64,000 nt of DNA from Costertonia aggregata (GCF_013402795.1 NZ_CP058595.1:2582001-2646000); one strand, 5' to 3'. Counted from the first letter of the stretch, positions 8,275 to 18,079 are shown. Numbers and translations: made by a program. The notes: generated by a model from the sequence alone, not told the origin.

Positions 8275-9696
8275 TTCTGGAACGAAAAACCAAAATTACC
8301 GATAACGTCTAAAGACCAAACATGGGTCGAGGAGTCCCTTTCCTTTTTGAAGGATAGCTTGGGCGAGGATAGGTTACGAGCGGTCAAAACTGTTGAGCCC
8401 ACCAAAGAGTTCTTTAACCGAGATTTTGATGGTGAAGAATCGGATGCCCAGTTTATTTTGCAACGTTGTAAAGAGTTGATGGATATTCAGAAAAAAGTCT
8501 CATTGGAGTTTTATTCGGAAGAAAGTCGCTATCTGGATGACGGCACGCTCTTAAGTTCAAGCATGGATATTATGGGAAGGTCTTCCCGTGCTGCGGGCAC
8601 GTATCAAAAAAAAGGTGGAAAATCACTGATTCGAATAGAAAGAGGGCAATTGAAACGTCCAGAAAGCCTTATCGCAACTATCAGTCATGAATTGGCACAC
8701 GAAAAACTGTTAGGCGAGCATCGTATCATTCAAAATGATGAATATCTAACCGATCTTACGGCCATCGTATTCGGTTTCGGAATTTTTATCGCTAACGCAA
8801 AATTTCAATTAACATCGGGTATCCAAAATGGTTTTGGGTGGCAAATGCAAAGCCAAGGGTATTTGCCCGAGCAAGTTACCGCCTATGCAATGGCATCCTT
8901 GGCACTTAAGAAAAAAGAAAACGACCCCGCGTATAAAATGTATTTTGATAGCTCGGTCGCAAAGTATTTTGAGCAAGCGCTGAGATATCTAACCTCCGAC
9001 GAAAATCCGGTGGATGTCACGAGTTTTTGGACATTCAAAGAACAAGTTGAGGAGATAAAAAAGTCTCAACCTATAGTTAAACCTGAAAGAGATGGGATTT
9101 TCGATGCAAGCGACTTAGAGAGGCTGCGGCGCGAAATGCAACATGCCTGTTACCAAGGTAATAACGGATCAGTCGAAAATTTGCTGCAAAAAGGAGTGTC
9201 ACCGAATTTTGTCATCATTGGGGGCTCACCGCTTACCATAGCAGTGAAACAAGAGAACAAAGAACTTATAGATTGCCTATTGCGTTATGCTGCGGACATC
9301 AATTTTTCAGAAACTGAAAATATAATGGATAGCCTGCCCTTGATGGCAGCATGTGAAAACGAGAATATTGCGATGATGAAATACCTCATTGATTTGGGCG
9401 CTGAGATAAATCGTGTGGCAGGCAATGGTCAAAGTGTTTTAGAGGTGGCCGTAGAAACTGGCAATGTAGAGCTAGTGGCTTTTTTACTGAAGTTCGGTGC
9501 GTGGATTGAAATAAAGTCAGGCCATTTCATGATTTTCGATAAAACGCCATTAACTGTTGCAGTACTGAATAATGATACCCAAATGGTTTGCTTTTTGGTT
9601 GAAAATGGAGCGAAAACCAAGCCCATACGAAAAATAGAAAGACACAAAATTCACCCGAAGATGGTAAAGTTTCTCAAAACCAAAAAATACCTTTAG
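8272..9696 (+). CDS. ankyrin-repeat protein with HExxH protease-like N-terminal domain
   Basis: A 474-residue protein with no signal peptide. The N-terminal half contains SHELAHEKL (HExxH, about residues 141-149) followed some 15 residues later by DEYLTDLTAI, the layout of a zincin metallopeptidase with a downstream acidic ligand. About residues 290-470 hold four or five ankyrin repeats (SPLTIAVKQENKELIDCLL, TPLTVAVLNNDTQMVCFLV). Ankyrin modules bind proteins, so the enzyme part may be targeted to a partner. It lies 66 bases after the LRR-YwqG gene and two bases before the macro-domain gene, so it is probably part of the same operon. Confidence 0.75.
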   Translation: MFWNEKPKLPITSKDQTWVEESLSFLKDSLGEDRLRAVKTVEPTKEFFNRDFDGEESDAQFILQRCKELMDIQKKVSLEFYSEESRYLDDGTLLSSSMDIMGRSSRAAGTYQKKGGKSLIRIERGQLKRPESLIATISHELAHEKLLGEHRIIQNDEYLTDLTAIVFGFGIFIANAKFQLTSGIQNGFGWQMQSQGYLPEQVTAYAMASLALKKKENDPAYKMYFDSSVAKYFEQALRYLTSDENPVDVTSFWTFKEQVEEIKKSQPIVKPERDGIFDASDLERLRREMQHACYQGNNGSVENLLQKGVSPNFVIIGGSPLTIAVKQENKELIDCLLRYAADINFSETENIMDSLPLMAACENENIAMMKYLIDLGAEINRVAGNGQSVLEVAVETGNVELVAFLLKFGAWIEIKSGHFMIFDKTPLTVAVLNNDTQMVCFLVENGAKTKPIRKIERHKIHPKMVKFLKTKKYL

Positions 9697-9697
9697 A

Positions 9698-10228
9698 ATG
9701 AATCATGTCAAGATTTTCGATAAATCAAAGGATATTACGGAAAGGAATGTCGACATTATCGTTGCACCCGTAAATCGTGATTTAGAAACATCAGGTGTTC
9801 ACAAGCCTTTGGATTATGTCATCTATAATCATCGCTATCAATTGCGTATGGAACGAAGCATCATTCCTGATAAAAGTGCTGTCGCTTACGGTGATGTTTA
9901 TGTTATCCCGGAGGAAGACGGTGGACAATCCAGTCTTATGTATGCTGTTTTGGAATCATCAAAAAAAGACAATAATAAGAAACGGTTAGAACAGTTTTAC
10001 AATAATATTTTTTTGAAAGCCATTGATTTTGGTGCGTCTTCTATTCGGGTGCCGAGTTTAAGCCATGGAATTTTCTTATATCCCGTTCAGGAAGTAGTTC
10101 ATATTGGTATTGATATCGCAGCATCATTTGAAACCTTTCAAGAGATTCAGTTCTATTGTTATAATGATGCCTACTACAACGTTTTCATCACTTATTTGGA
10201 AATATTGAAAGACAAATGGAAGAAATAA
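9698..10228 (+). CDS. divergent macro-domain-like protein
   Basis: A 176-residue protein that reads as a reduced macro domain. It starts with ITERNVDIIVAPVNRDL, comparable to the first strand and DAIVNAAN-type loop, and ends with IRVPSLSHGIFLYPVQEVV and a strand IQFYCYNDAYYNVF, comparable to the GTGxxGYP loop and the FxxFDEExY end of macro domains. The canonical glycine-rich ADP-ribose loop is altered (LSHGIFLYP), so binding of ADP-ribose is uncertain. It starts two bases after the ankyrin gene, and its end overlaps the next gene by 13 bases, which points to one operon. Confidence 0.6.
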   Translation: MNHVKIFDKSKDITERNVDIIVAPVNRDLETSGVHKPLDYVIYNHRYQLRMERSIIPDKSAVAYGDVYVIPEEDGGQSSLMYAVLESSKKDNNKKRLEQFYNNIFLKAIDFGASSIRVPSLSHGIFLYPVQEVVHIGIDIAASFETFQEIQFYCYNDAYYNVFITYLEILKDKWKK

Positions 10229-11121
10229 AAATATTGCTTTTTGCCTTGGTCTCGTTCTTGTCTCAAGAAGACATTCCCATTGCCGCAAAATCTGCTGAAA
10301 TCGACATTAACACAACCACCAAACAAATCACTATACACCAAAATGACATTTATAGTTTAGACCCTTACAAAGAACAGGCAAAAGCTGGTTTGGACTCACT
10401 CATGCGAACGACTGCTCTGGTCGAAGGTTTGTTTCCGATCAAGATGACCTCAAAGCATATTTATGAAGAGGATGGAAAACTATATGCCGTTTTGTACCTT
10501 AATTATGAGGATGTTAAAGACTTACGCAAGATTTCGTTCCATTCCGATGCTAATGGTAGTTTAAGTTACCCGTATATGGAAAGTTATGAATATGAGTTAC
10601 AAACGGGAAGGAAAGACGGTAGATATATCCGTTTTGATACAAACACCGGCGTAAAATTCAAAATGAAACGAAAAGAATTGCTTTTTGATGGTATTTACAG
10701 CTTATCCAAAGATTGGAAGGCCTTGGAAAAAGAAAAATTTGTTGAGATATCCGATGTGTTTTCCAAGAAAGATTTTGAAAAACTCCGAAAGTTCATCCTT
10801 AAAAAGGGAGATTGGCGCACTTTTAGAAATTTTGATAACAACAACCCGCATTTTAATTTTACTGATTTTGATGTGTACTTGGCTACCGGTGACCAAAGGA
10901 GCATATTCGAGAACGGTGATCTAAAACCCAAAGATTTTATAGAATTGGTAATCCAGGACAAAGGATATTACTCCGTTTATCTAGGTCAGGATAAAAATTC
11001 AAAAGAATGGCCTAATCTCGAAAACGGAAAAGTGTATTGGCATAACCGTGCTTATGGCGATGAGGTAGCATTGGGGGAATATTTTGAAAAAATCAAAGCC
11101 AATATGCATTCAAAAGAATAA
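10216..11121 (+). CDS. unknown protein overlapping the macro-domain gene
   Basis: A 301-residue protein whose ATG lies inside the 3' end of the macro-domain gene (13-base overlap), indicating translational coupling. The first 17 residues (MEEIKILLFALVSFLSQ) could be a weak signal peptide or a hydrophobic helix. The rest is mixed alpha/beta with a YELQTGRKDGRYIRF region and a C-terminal GYYSVYLGQDKNSKEWPNL stretch. I do not recognise the family. The next gene follows after two bases. Confidence 0.6.
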   Translation: MEEIKILLFALVSFLSQEDIPIAAKSAEIDINTTTKQITIHQNDIYSLDPYKEQAKAGLDSLMRTTALVEGLFPIKMTSKHIYEEDGKLYAVLYLNYEDVKDLRKISFHSDANGSLSYPYMESYEYELQTGRKDGRYIRFDTNTGVKFKMKRKELLFDGIYSLSKDWKALEKEKFVEISDVFSKKDFEKLRKFILKKGDWRTFRNFDNNNPHFNFTDFDVYLATGDQRSIFENGDLKPKDFIELVIQDKGYYSVYLGQDKNSKEWPNLENGKVYWHNRAYGDEVALGEYFEKIKANMHSKE

Positions 11122-11123
11122 GT

Positions 11124-12161
11124 ATGAAAGCCAAAAGTATTCTCTTTATCGTGGGTGTAGTAGTGTTACTATTCTTTTTATTTAGGGCCTGTGCATGGTT
11201 TGTAAGGCAAAAAGTAGAGGATTCCATTTCTGAGATCACAACAGCGAAAAAGGAGTTTGATTATCGTGATATCAACTTTTCTATGGGAGAATATGCCATT
11301 ATTCTTGATGATAAAAACCCGCCAATTTTAATTGATGACCCCGACGTCTTAGAGGCCAATAAAGACAAAATAAAAATGCGTATAAGCTGGATGAGCTATT
11401 TACCGGGAGAAGGTGCAGGCCCTAGTGGGCTTCGTCTCTTTAAGAACAACACGCTAATTAAAGCTAAACTGGCCCGCAAGTTTAAGGTTTTTGAAATGGG
11501 TAATATTAGGGAGTATGGCCGCCCTGTTGAACTCAAGTCTATTTACGAACCGCGCATAGTTTACGAACGGCAAAAGGATTCCCTTGCAAAAAACAATAAA
11601 GTATTTATATCACGGGAAACAAAAGTAAATGCCGAGGGTCACGAATATCGTTTTACGTTAAAATGTCCCCCCATACTGGTCTCCGAGCGAGATTCTACCT
11701 TTAATGATCACGAATATGGCAAAGCGTTTGCAGAAAGAATTAAAACCGGGCTGGCTGATTTTTCTGGTTTTAAAACAAATAGCAATACATCGCATAGCGC
11801 TGAGCCCAACCCAATATTGTCCATAAACAAGGGTGGTGCCAGCCGCTATCTACGCAATACGGAAACCAACAGTATACTATCGCTTCGGGGGTATACCTTT
11901 TATGGAGCACAACTCACCTTTTTCTGTACCAAAGAGTTTTACGAGCAAGTACAGAAGCATGATTTTAGTCCGGCGTTCATTCGGGCAGGAGTATCAAAAG
12001 AAAATATCAAATCTTTGATTCGTGAAAAAATAGGTTCGGATAATAATGAGGTTACTTTGGATGCTGTTTTTGAATCTATGTTTCCCGCAAATTTTAAGGT
12101 AGGTCATCGCTATGAGCAAAAATATGAACTGCGATATTTTGAATTGGTTGAAGACCTTTGA
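11124..12161 (+). CDS. single-pass membrane-anchored protein, unknown
   Basis: A 345-residue protein with one N-terminal membrane helix (MKAKSILFIVGVVVLLFFLF) and a large, probably periplasmic region that is rich in beta structure. No catalytic motif is visible. It begins two bases after the preceding gene's stop and is the last close member of the run that starts at 5641. Function not recognised. Confidence 0.6.
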   Translation: MKAKSILFIVGVVVLLFFLFRACAWFVRQKVEDSISEITTAKKEFDYRDINFSMGEYAIILDDKNPPILIDDPDVLEANKDKIKMRISWMSYLPGEGAGPSGLRLFKNNTLIKAKLARKFKVFEMGNIREYGRPVELKSIYEPRIVYERQKDSLAKNNKVFISRETKVNAEGHEYRFTLKCPPILVSERDSTFNDHEYGKAFAERIKTGLADFSGFKTNSNTSHSAEPNPILSINKGGASRYLRNTETNSILSLRGYTFYGAQLTFFCTKEFYEQVQKHDFSPAFIRAGVSKENIKSLIREKIGSDNNEVTLDAVFESMFPANFKVGHRYEQKYELRYFELVEDL

Positions 12162-12239
12162 AAAAGGTACATCTTGTTATAAAATATAATTACTGAATTC
12201 AGGGATGTTTTTGAAGCTCTCTTTACTTAATTTTACCTC

Positions 12240-14801
12240 ATGAAAAATCATTTATCGTTTGCTATGAAGTTAAAATCGAATAAAACATTAGGGCTTTTAA
12301 ATATTATATTTCTGTTTGCCATAAGTACAGTGTCGGCACAAAACGACACTATATTTTACGATGCCAAATGGAAGCCTACCGTAAAAGACAGTGCCAGTTT
12401 TTACAGGCCTCCCATAAAAAGTGAGGGAAATCTGTTTCGGGTTAAGGATTATTATATCTCCGGTAAAATACAAATGGAAGCTCTGTCAAAAAGTGCCGAA
12501 AAAGATATCTGGGAAAATAAGGCGACATGGTATAATGAGGATGGGAGTGTTTTTCAACAAGCCACCTACAAAGATAACCGCCTACAGGGTGATTTTATTA
12601 CCTATATGGGTACAAAAAAATTGGTCGCCAAATATGAAAATGGCCGTTTTGTCTCTGGTAAAAGAAACAACCCTCTGAACAGTGGACAATTTTATATGGA
12701 GAAAACCGGGGATAGCCTTAAAGAAATTTTTTACGATAAAGACATTGATGGTATACGGTATGAATATTTTAGGCCCAATAACGGTTCTAGGTCGGTTTCA
12801 AAATATTACGGAAAGAATGGGGGTTTTATAGGGGAACAAAACATATTGCCCAATGGCGGTACAAAAGGGCTGTACGTAAGCTATTATTATAGTCCCATGC
12901 GTGTTCGCAGCATTCAATATTACAAGGAAGGTTATGTTTTTGGCAGCACGGTATATTACCCCAATGGGCAGATACGTGAAAAATTCATACAAGAACCTGT
13001 GTATTCCAAAGAATTTTTTAGACCCGATGGAACGCAATTGGGGAAAGTTGTCTACAGCGTTGACCGAAACTATCTAAAGCCTGAAAACGGGGTGGAATAT
13101 TTGTTTTACAATAGTAATAAAACGGGTGCCGAAGATAGGGTACAATCTATACGCATATACAAAGAAGGTAAATTGGTTTCCCAAGCTACCTATCACGAAA
13201 ATGGTAAACTAAAACAAAAAGAAACATTTTCCAAGGGAGTTAAAGAATCGCAGGTAAGTTACGATCAAGAGGGAAAAGAAATCGCCCGTATCACTTATTC
13301 CAATTATGTACCTCAAAATGGTGTGGAAATCATCGGCGATCGTAAAAGTGAGTATAAAGACGGTAAATTGATACTACAAGAGGTTTTTTATCCAAAAACC
13401 AATATTCTTTTTAGTAAAAGACAAGATAAAACGGAAACCTACTATGATAAAGAAGGTAAAATGTTGGCATCACTGGTTTTTCAAGAAGACTATTATTCAA
13501 AACCCATAAGTGGAAAAAGATATAGTATTGATTATGAGGGAAACATAAGTAGGATAGAGGTGTATGAAAATTCTACGCGCACAAAGGAAAGTAGTTTCAT
13601 CATTTTGAAAGAGCCAAGGCAAATTTTTAGGGAAGATGTACTATACGGCCCTGATGGGTATACAAGAGTAAAGGAAACCAAATTTTATAGCAATGGAAAT
13701 AAACAAAGTGAGATTACCTTAAAAAAATATGACAAGCAAAAAGGCACCTATTACAACAAGGCCGGAGAACTTTTGGGCAATTATGATTTTATTACAAAAG
13801 AGGGCACATTCTATGATTTTTTTGATGCTAGCGATGATGTGAAAGAGATGAAAGAACGAAAAAACGGTCAGGTAGTTCGCAGTAAACTATATGATTTGGT
13901 ATATGATAGGGATATCAGAAAAAGTGTACCTGTACTTTTAGAGGATGAAGATATCAGCTGTTGTGGAACCTACTATTCAAGAAACAACAAGGTATTGGGA
14001 AAAATCAGTTTTAAAGATGGTAAACCTTTTGAGGGAAAGATTTTCGACCATAAGACCAAGGAATTATTTACCATTAAAAACGGGCAACGCAACGGGGTGT
14101 ACCAAAAGTTGGGGTATCAAGATGAAATTGAAGAAGAGGGCAGGTACATTGAAGATTTAAGAGAGGGTATATTCAAGTACTACGATTATCAAGGAAATCT
14201 AAAACATACCGAGAACTATCTAAACGGTAAACTTGACGGTAAGGCCGTTTATTATGATTTGAACGGCAATGTGATAAGTTCGTTAATTTACAAGATGGGC
14301 AGCGCTTATGATGGAAAAAAGATAACAGGATCGGGAGATTATAGAACAGAAGAGGTGTTCAAAAACGGAAAAATCGTAGAACGTGTACGATATGGTAAAG
14401 AAGGCAAGAACAAAACTTTGTTTAGCGTAGGTGATTTGGAGCGTCATCTTCAGTATACCTCCGACAACAAAACCGTAAAATATGAGTATACGACCAAAAA
14501 TGGAAACTTAACGGGAGAGGTCATCAAATATGATGAAAAAGGTACACCAACAAACAAGGCCGTTTTTGAAAACGGAAAACTGGTTTCGGGCAAAGTTTTG
14601 TTAAAAGATAATGGCCAAAACTACGGGGTTTCCTTTATATCTGTCGAAAAAGATGACACTGTGTTCAAAGTTCAATATTTTGATGAGAACAACGATATTG
14701 TCTTCAATGCCGAAGAAGTTTTAAAACCAAATAGCCCACCGACCTATATCAATAGCTTAGGCCTGTATTTGGATTACATTGCCCCGTCAAAATTATATTG
14801 A
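12240..14801 (+). CDS. large secreted protein of YwqK/MORN-like repeats
   Basis: About 850 residues with a signal peptide (LGLLNIIFLFAISTVSA). ATG at 12240 or the in-frame ATG at 12264 could start it; the latter gives a more typical signal peptide. From residue 80 to 800 it consists of repeated units such as NGKLDGKAVYYDLNGNVI, ENGKLKQKETFSKG and FYSNGNKQSEITL. These match the MORN-2/YwqK antitoxin-like repeat: a glycine turn followed by two short strands. The family is common as secreted repeat proteins in Bacteroidetes, and YwqK itself sits by a toxin locus in Bacillus. A binding or scaffold role is likely; no enzyme motif is present. Confidence 0.75.
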   Translation: MKNHLSFAMKLKSNKTLGLLNIIFLFAISTVSAQNDTIFYDAKWKPTVKDSASFYRPPIKSEGNLFRVKDYYISGKIQMEALSKSAEKDIWENKATWYNEDGSVFQQATYKDNRLQGDFITYMGTKKLVAKYENGRFVSGKRNNPLNSGQFYMEKTGDSLKEIFYDKDIDGIRYEYFRPNNGSRSVSKYYGKNGGFIGEQNILPNGGTKGLYVSYYYSPMRVRSIQYYKEGYVFGSTVYYPNGQIREKFIQEPVYSKEFFRPDGTQLGKVVYSVDRNYLKPENGVEYLFYNSNKTGAEDRVQSIRIYKEGKLVSQATYHENGKLKQKETFSKGVKESQVSYDQEGKEIARITYSNYVPQNGVEIIGDRKSEYKDGKLILQEVFYPKTNILFSKRQDKTETYYDKEGKMLASLVFQEDYYSKPISGKRYSIDYEGNISRIEVYENSTRTKESSFIILKEPRQIFREDVLYGPDGYTRVKETKFYSNGNKQSEITLKKYDKQKGTYYNKAGELLGNYDFITKEGTFYDFFDASDDVKEMKERKNGQVVRSKLYDLVYDRDIRKSVPVLLEDEDISCCGTYYSRNNKVLGKISFKDGKPFEGKIFDHKTKELFTIKNGQRNGVYQKLGYQDEIEEEGRYIEDLREGIFKYYDYQGNLKHTENYLNGKLDGKAVYYDLNGNVISSLIYKMGSAYDGKKITGSGDYRTEEVFKNGKIVERVRYGKEGKNKTLFSVGDLERHLQYTSDNKTVKYEYTTKNGNLTGEVIKYDEKGTPTNKAVFENGKLVSGKVLLKDNGQNYGVSFISVEKDDTVFKVQYFDENNDIVFNAEEVLKPNSPPTYINSLGLYLDYIAPSKLY

Positions 14802-14826
14802 TAATTATAGGATGGCGTGGGTTTTT

Positions 14827-15828
14827 TTATCTATCGAGTAGAATAAGATTGGCCAAAGTAGTTTCAATTTCGTTAGAAGTGAGTCCGCCGCTGGTTCTAT
14901 TGTCATAAGCATATTTGAGCACTTCTTTTTCTATATCGAGAATGTCGTTTTCAACACCTATTGAAGAACACATGAAACTATTTTCCGTTTCACATTTGTC
15001 CGAGTGTCCAAAACCAAGTGTGTGACCCAATTCGTGTTTGGTAAGTACGGGAATGATATTTGATATCCAAATTCTTGCACTATTGATTTGCGATACCGTA
15101 CCGTTGCTTATGGCATAACCGGAAAATGTGTTCCCGTTTATGATGTTGAACATATCTTGCCAAACCGCTTCAACATCAGCTACTTCGCCAAAAAACAAGT
15201 GTGTGTTTGACTCATCCATGGTTTCGACCAGCTCAATACTAAAATCGCTATCTTCAAAAATCATATTGTACTCAGAAACAACTGCAATGACGTTGGTTCT
15301 GAACTCTTGGGATATTTGCCCGTCCAAGTACAATTTCATGGTTTGTTGCCATCTACTGTTTCTGTTTCTGGGAGTGTTGCTGGGCCCTTGCCAAAGGGTA
15401 AGGTATTTAAAGTAATCTACCGTTTCTTTTTCAGTATCCGTCAATAGGTCATACTCATTAACATCGTTGAAGGTAAGGGTAAATTCTTGCTCTGCGATCG
15501 TTGTGCCATCAAAAACCGAAACGGTAAAGGATAAACTCTGTGCAGTTTCAAAATCGAGTATTGCGGTATTGCCGACCCTTAACTCCCCATTGTCCTCGTT
15601 TATCTCAAGGCCACTTGAATTGTCAATGGTATAGGTCAAAACATCGTTATTTGCATCGGTAGCGGTTACCGTACCTATGACCGTTCCAACAACCGAATGT
15701 TCATCAACCTGAAAGGACTGTACATTAATTTGAGGTGCGCTATTTTCCAAATCTTCATTTATGGTGTCCGAATCCGAACTACAACCAATAACAAAAAGAG
15801 CGGGTAAAAGTAAAAGGACTTTTTTCAT
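14827..15828 (-). CDS. lipoprotein with cadherin-like domain and metzincin protease domain
   Basis: A 333-residue lipoprotein (MKKVLLLLPALFVIGCSS, lipidated Cys16). Residues about 32-125 are a cadherin-type repeat (VDEHSVVGTVIGTVTATDAN, DNSSGLEINEDNGEL). The C-terminal half has the metzincin zinc signature HELGHTLGFGH with three histidines and glutamate, followed by FMCSS where a Met-turn is expected. Such proteins act at the cell surface and may cut extracellular or surface proteins. It is convergent with the YwqK-repeat gene, with 25 bases between the stops. Confidence 0.8.
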   Translation of the reverse strand: MKKVLLLLPALFVIGCSSDSDTINEDLENSAPQINVQSFQVDEHSVVGTVIGTVTATDANNDVLTYTIDNSSGLEINEDNGELRVGNTAILDFETAQSLSFTVSVFDGTTIAEQEFTLTFNDVNEYDLLTDTEKETVDYFKYLTLWQGPSNTPRNRNSRWQQTMKLYLDGQISQEFRTNVIAVVSEYNMIFEDSDFSIELVETMDESNTHLFFGEVADVEAVWQDMFNIINGNTFSGYAISNGTVSQINSARIWISNIIPVLTKHELGHTLGFGHSDKCETENSFMCSSIGVENDILDIEKEVLKYAYDNRTSGGLTSNEIETTLANLILLDR

Positions 15829-15959
15829 AGGATATGTAAGTTTATCAAAACAATACGAACCTAACGCTGATTATACCAAAATAATTGTTGTAATCCCTTT
15901 ATTTATATGATAGGCCCTTACTTTTTTGGATAAAACCAAAGTGTTTTAGGGTTGTACAA

Positions 15960-17978
15960 TCAGACCAAACCTGCTCGCTCCAACAAAGCCTCTACCTTGG
16001 GCTCTGCGCCTCTAAATCTTTTGTATAGCACCATTGGGTTTTCCGTACCGCCTTTTGAAAGCACATGCTCTTTGAACTTGGCAGCGACATCTTGATTAAA
16101 AATCCCCATTTCCTTAAAGTAGGCAAAGGCATCCGCATCCAAGACTTCTGCCCATTTATAACTGTAATAGCCTGAAGAATAACCACCTTGAAAAATATGT
16201 GCAAAAGCAGTGCTCATACAGGTTTCAGCTGTTTCAGGGTATAAATTCGTGCCTTTAAAAGCTTTGGTCTCATAGGCTTTTACATTGGTTATCCCAGACG
16301 GGTCTGTGCCATGCCATGCCATATCCAATAGTCCAAAACTCAATTGACGCAAGGTCTGCATGCCTTCTTGAAACGTTGCCGAATCTTTTATTTTTTGAAT
16401 CAACTCCATAGGAATAATCCTACCGGTTTCATAATGTTTGGCAAAGAGTTCCAGGGCTTCTTTTTCATAACACCAGTTTTCCATTATTTGACTGGGCAGT
16501 TCCACAAAATCCCAATAGACCGATGTTCCTGAGAGGCTAGGGTAAGTGGTGTTGGCCAACATGCCATGTAGCCCATGTCCGAATTCATGAAACAGGGTGG
16601 TTACCTCATTGAAGGTCAACAGTGATGGCTTTGATTTTGTGGATGGGGTGAAATTGCACACATTGGAAACATGCGGGCGAACGTTCTCTCCATTTTTTTT
16701 CAATTGTGACTTAAAGGAAGTCATCCAAGCACCACCACGTTTTCCGGCCCTTGGATGAAAATCGGTGTAAAAAACCGAAATAAAATTTTTATCCAAATCG
16801 TAGACCCTGTAGGTTTTTACCTCTTCGTGGTATTTGTCAATATCAAAAACTTCCTCAAATTGTAATCCGAACAACTTTTCGGCAACGTTAAAAACGCCAT
16901 CGATTACGTTTTCAAGTTTAAAGTAGGGTTTTAATTGTTCGTCGTCCAAACTGAATAATTTTTGCTTTAGCTTTTCGGAATAATAACTACCATCCCATTT
17001 TTCGAGGCGGTCAATACCATCTAGTTCTTTTGCAAAGTCTTCGAGTTCTTTAAATTCACGTTCGGCCGCAGGTTTGGCTTTTTCAAGAAGTTCATTTAAA
17101 AACGAATGAACCTTCTCCGGAGTCTCGGCCATGCGCTCTTCCAATACAAAATGGGCATGGGTCTCGTAGCCTAAAAGATTGGCACGTTCATGGCGTAGTT
17201 TTGCTATTTTCAAAACAATTTTTTGGTTGTCGAGTTCATCCCCGTGAAATCCCTTGCTACCAAATGCCAAAGAGAGTTCTTTGCGCAATTCTCGGTTTTT
17301 GGCATATTTCATAAAAGGGATATAGCTAGGATAATCAAGCGTGATCAACCAACCTTCCTTGTCTTTTGATTTGGCCAATTGTGCGGCCGCCTCTTTTGCT
17401 CCGTCCGGTAATCCCTCTAAGTCAGTTTCATCCGTGAGGTGCATTTCATATTTGTTGGTTTCTGCCAAGACGTTCTCCCCGAATTTCAATTTCAGTTTTG
17501 ATAGTTCGGTATCGATTTCTCGCAAACGTTTCTTTTTTTCGTCGGGCAAATTAGCACCGTTTCGACTAAAGCTTTTGTAGCGTTTGTCTAAAAGCGTGTT
17601 TTGTTCTACGGACAAATTAAACGCGTTTTTTTGTTCATAAACGGTTTTTATTCTTTTGAACAGATCTTCGTTTAGCGTAATGTCATTGCTGAATTCGGAA
17701 AGCAAGGGAGAAACCTCTTGCGCTATTTTCTGGATATCTTCATTGGTTTCGGCGGAATTCAGGTTGAAGAAGACACTCGAAATCCTATCCAATTGCTGGC
17801 CCGAAAACTCTAAAGCCTCTATTGTGTTTTCAAAAGTAGGTGATTCGGAATTTGAGGTAATTGCATCAATTTCGGCCCGTGCGTCTTCCATAGCTTTTAA
17901 AAAAGCAGGTTGAAAGTGCTCATTCTTGATTTTGGAGAAAGGGGCGGTGTCGAATTTTTCGAGTAAAGGGTTATTCAT
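15960..17978 (-). CDS. dcp: M3-family oligopeptidase / peptidyl-dipeptidase
   Basis: A 672-residue protein of typical M3A length (about 680). The zinc site is HEFGH at residues 464-468, with Glu493 in DFVELPSQ as the third ligand. The conserved GKRGGAWMTSF and GGYSSGYYSYKWAEVLDADAF regions are present. Family members degrade short peptides; the Dcp subgroup removes C-terminal dipeptides. There is no signal peptide, so it should be cytosolic. It stands alone, leftward, between the metzincin lipoprotein and purE. Dcp versus oligopeptidase A is not decided from sequence alone. Confidence 0.88.
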   Translation of the reverse strand: MNNPLLEKFDTAPFSKIKNEHFQPAFLKAMEDARAEIDAITSNSESPTFENTIEALEFSGQQLDRISSVFFNLNSAETNEDIQKIAQEVSPLLSEFSNDITLNEDLFKRIKTVYEQKNAFNLSVEQNTLLDKRYKSFSRNGANLPDEKKKRLREIDTELSKLKLKFGENVLAETNKYEMHLTDETDLEGLPDGAKEAAAQLAKSKDKEGWLITLDYPSYIPFMKYAKNRELRKELSLAFGSKGFHGDELDNQKIVLKIAKLRHERANLLGYETHAHFVLEERMAETPEKVHSFLNELLEKAKPAAEREFKELEDFAKELDGIDRLEKWDGSYYSEKLKQKLFSLDDEQLKPYFKLENVIDGVFNVAEKLFGLQFEEVFDIDKYHEEVKTYRVYDLDKNFISVFYTDFHPRAGKRGGAWMTSFKSQLKKNGENVRPHVSNVCNFTPSTKSKPSLLTFNEVTTLFHEFGHGLHGMLANTTYPSLSGTSVYWDFVELPSQIMENWCYEKEALELFAKHYETGRIIPMELIQKIKDSATFQEGMQTLRQLSFGLLDMAWHGTDPSGITNVKAYETKAFKGTNLYPETAETCMSTAFAHIFQGGYSSGYYSYKWAEVLDADAFAYFKEMGIFNQDVAAKFKEHVLSKGGTENPMVLYKRFRGAEPKVEALLERAGLV

Positions 17979-18013
17979 TGTATATTTTAGAGATTAGTTC
18001 TCGATTTAATTTA

Positions 18014-18040
18014 TCTTGAGCGCAGCCGAAAGGCTCAAAC
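18014..18040. repeat. interspersed hairpin repeat (TTGAGC...GCTCAA)
   Basis: An inverted repeat, TTGAGC at 18016-18021 and GCTCAA at 18033-18038, encloses GCAGCCGAAAG. Similar TTGAGCGCAGTCGAA-type elements are scattered between genes in many flavobacterial genomes. A related element, CTGAGCTAAGCCGAAG, lies at 36973-36988. Confidence 0.5.
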
Positions 18041-18079
18041 AGACAGTCATGCGTATATATTGTTTCATTAGACCAAGAG

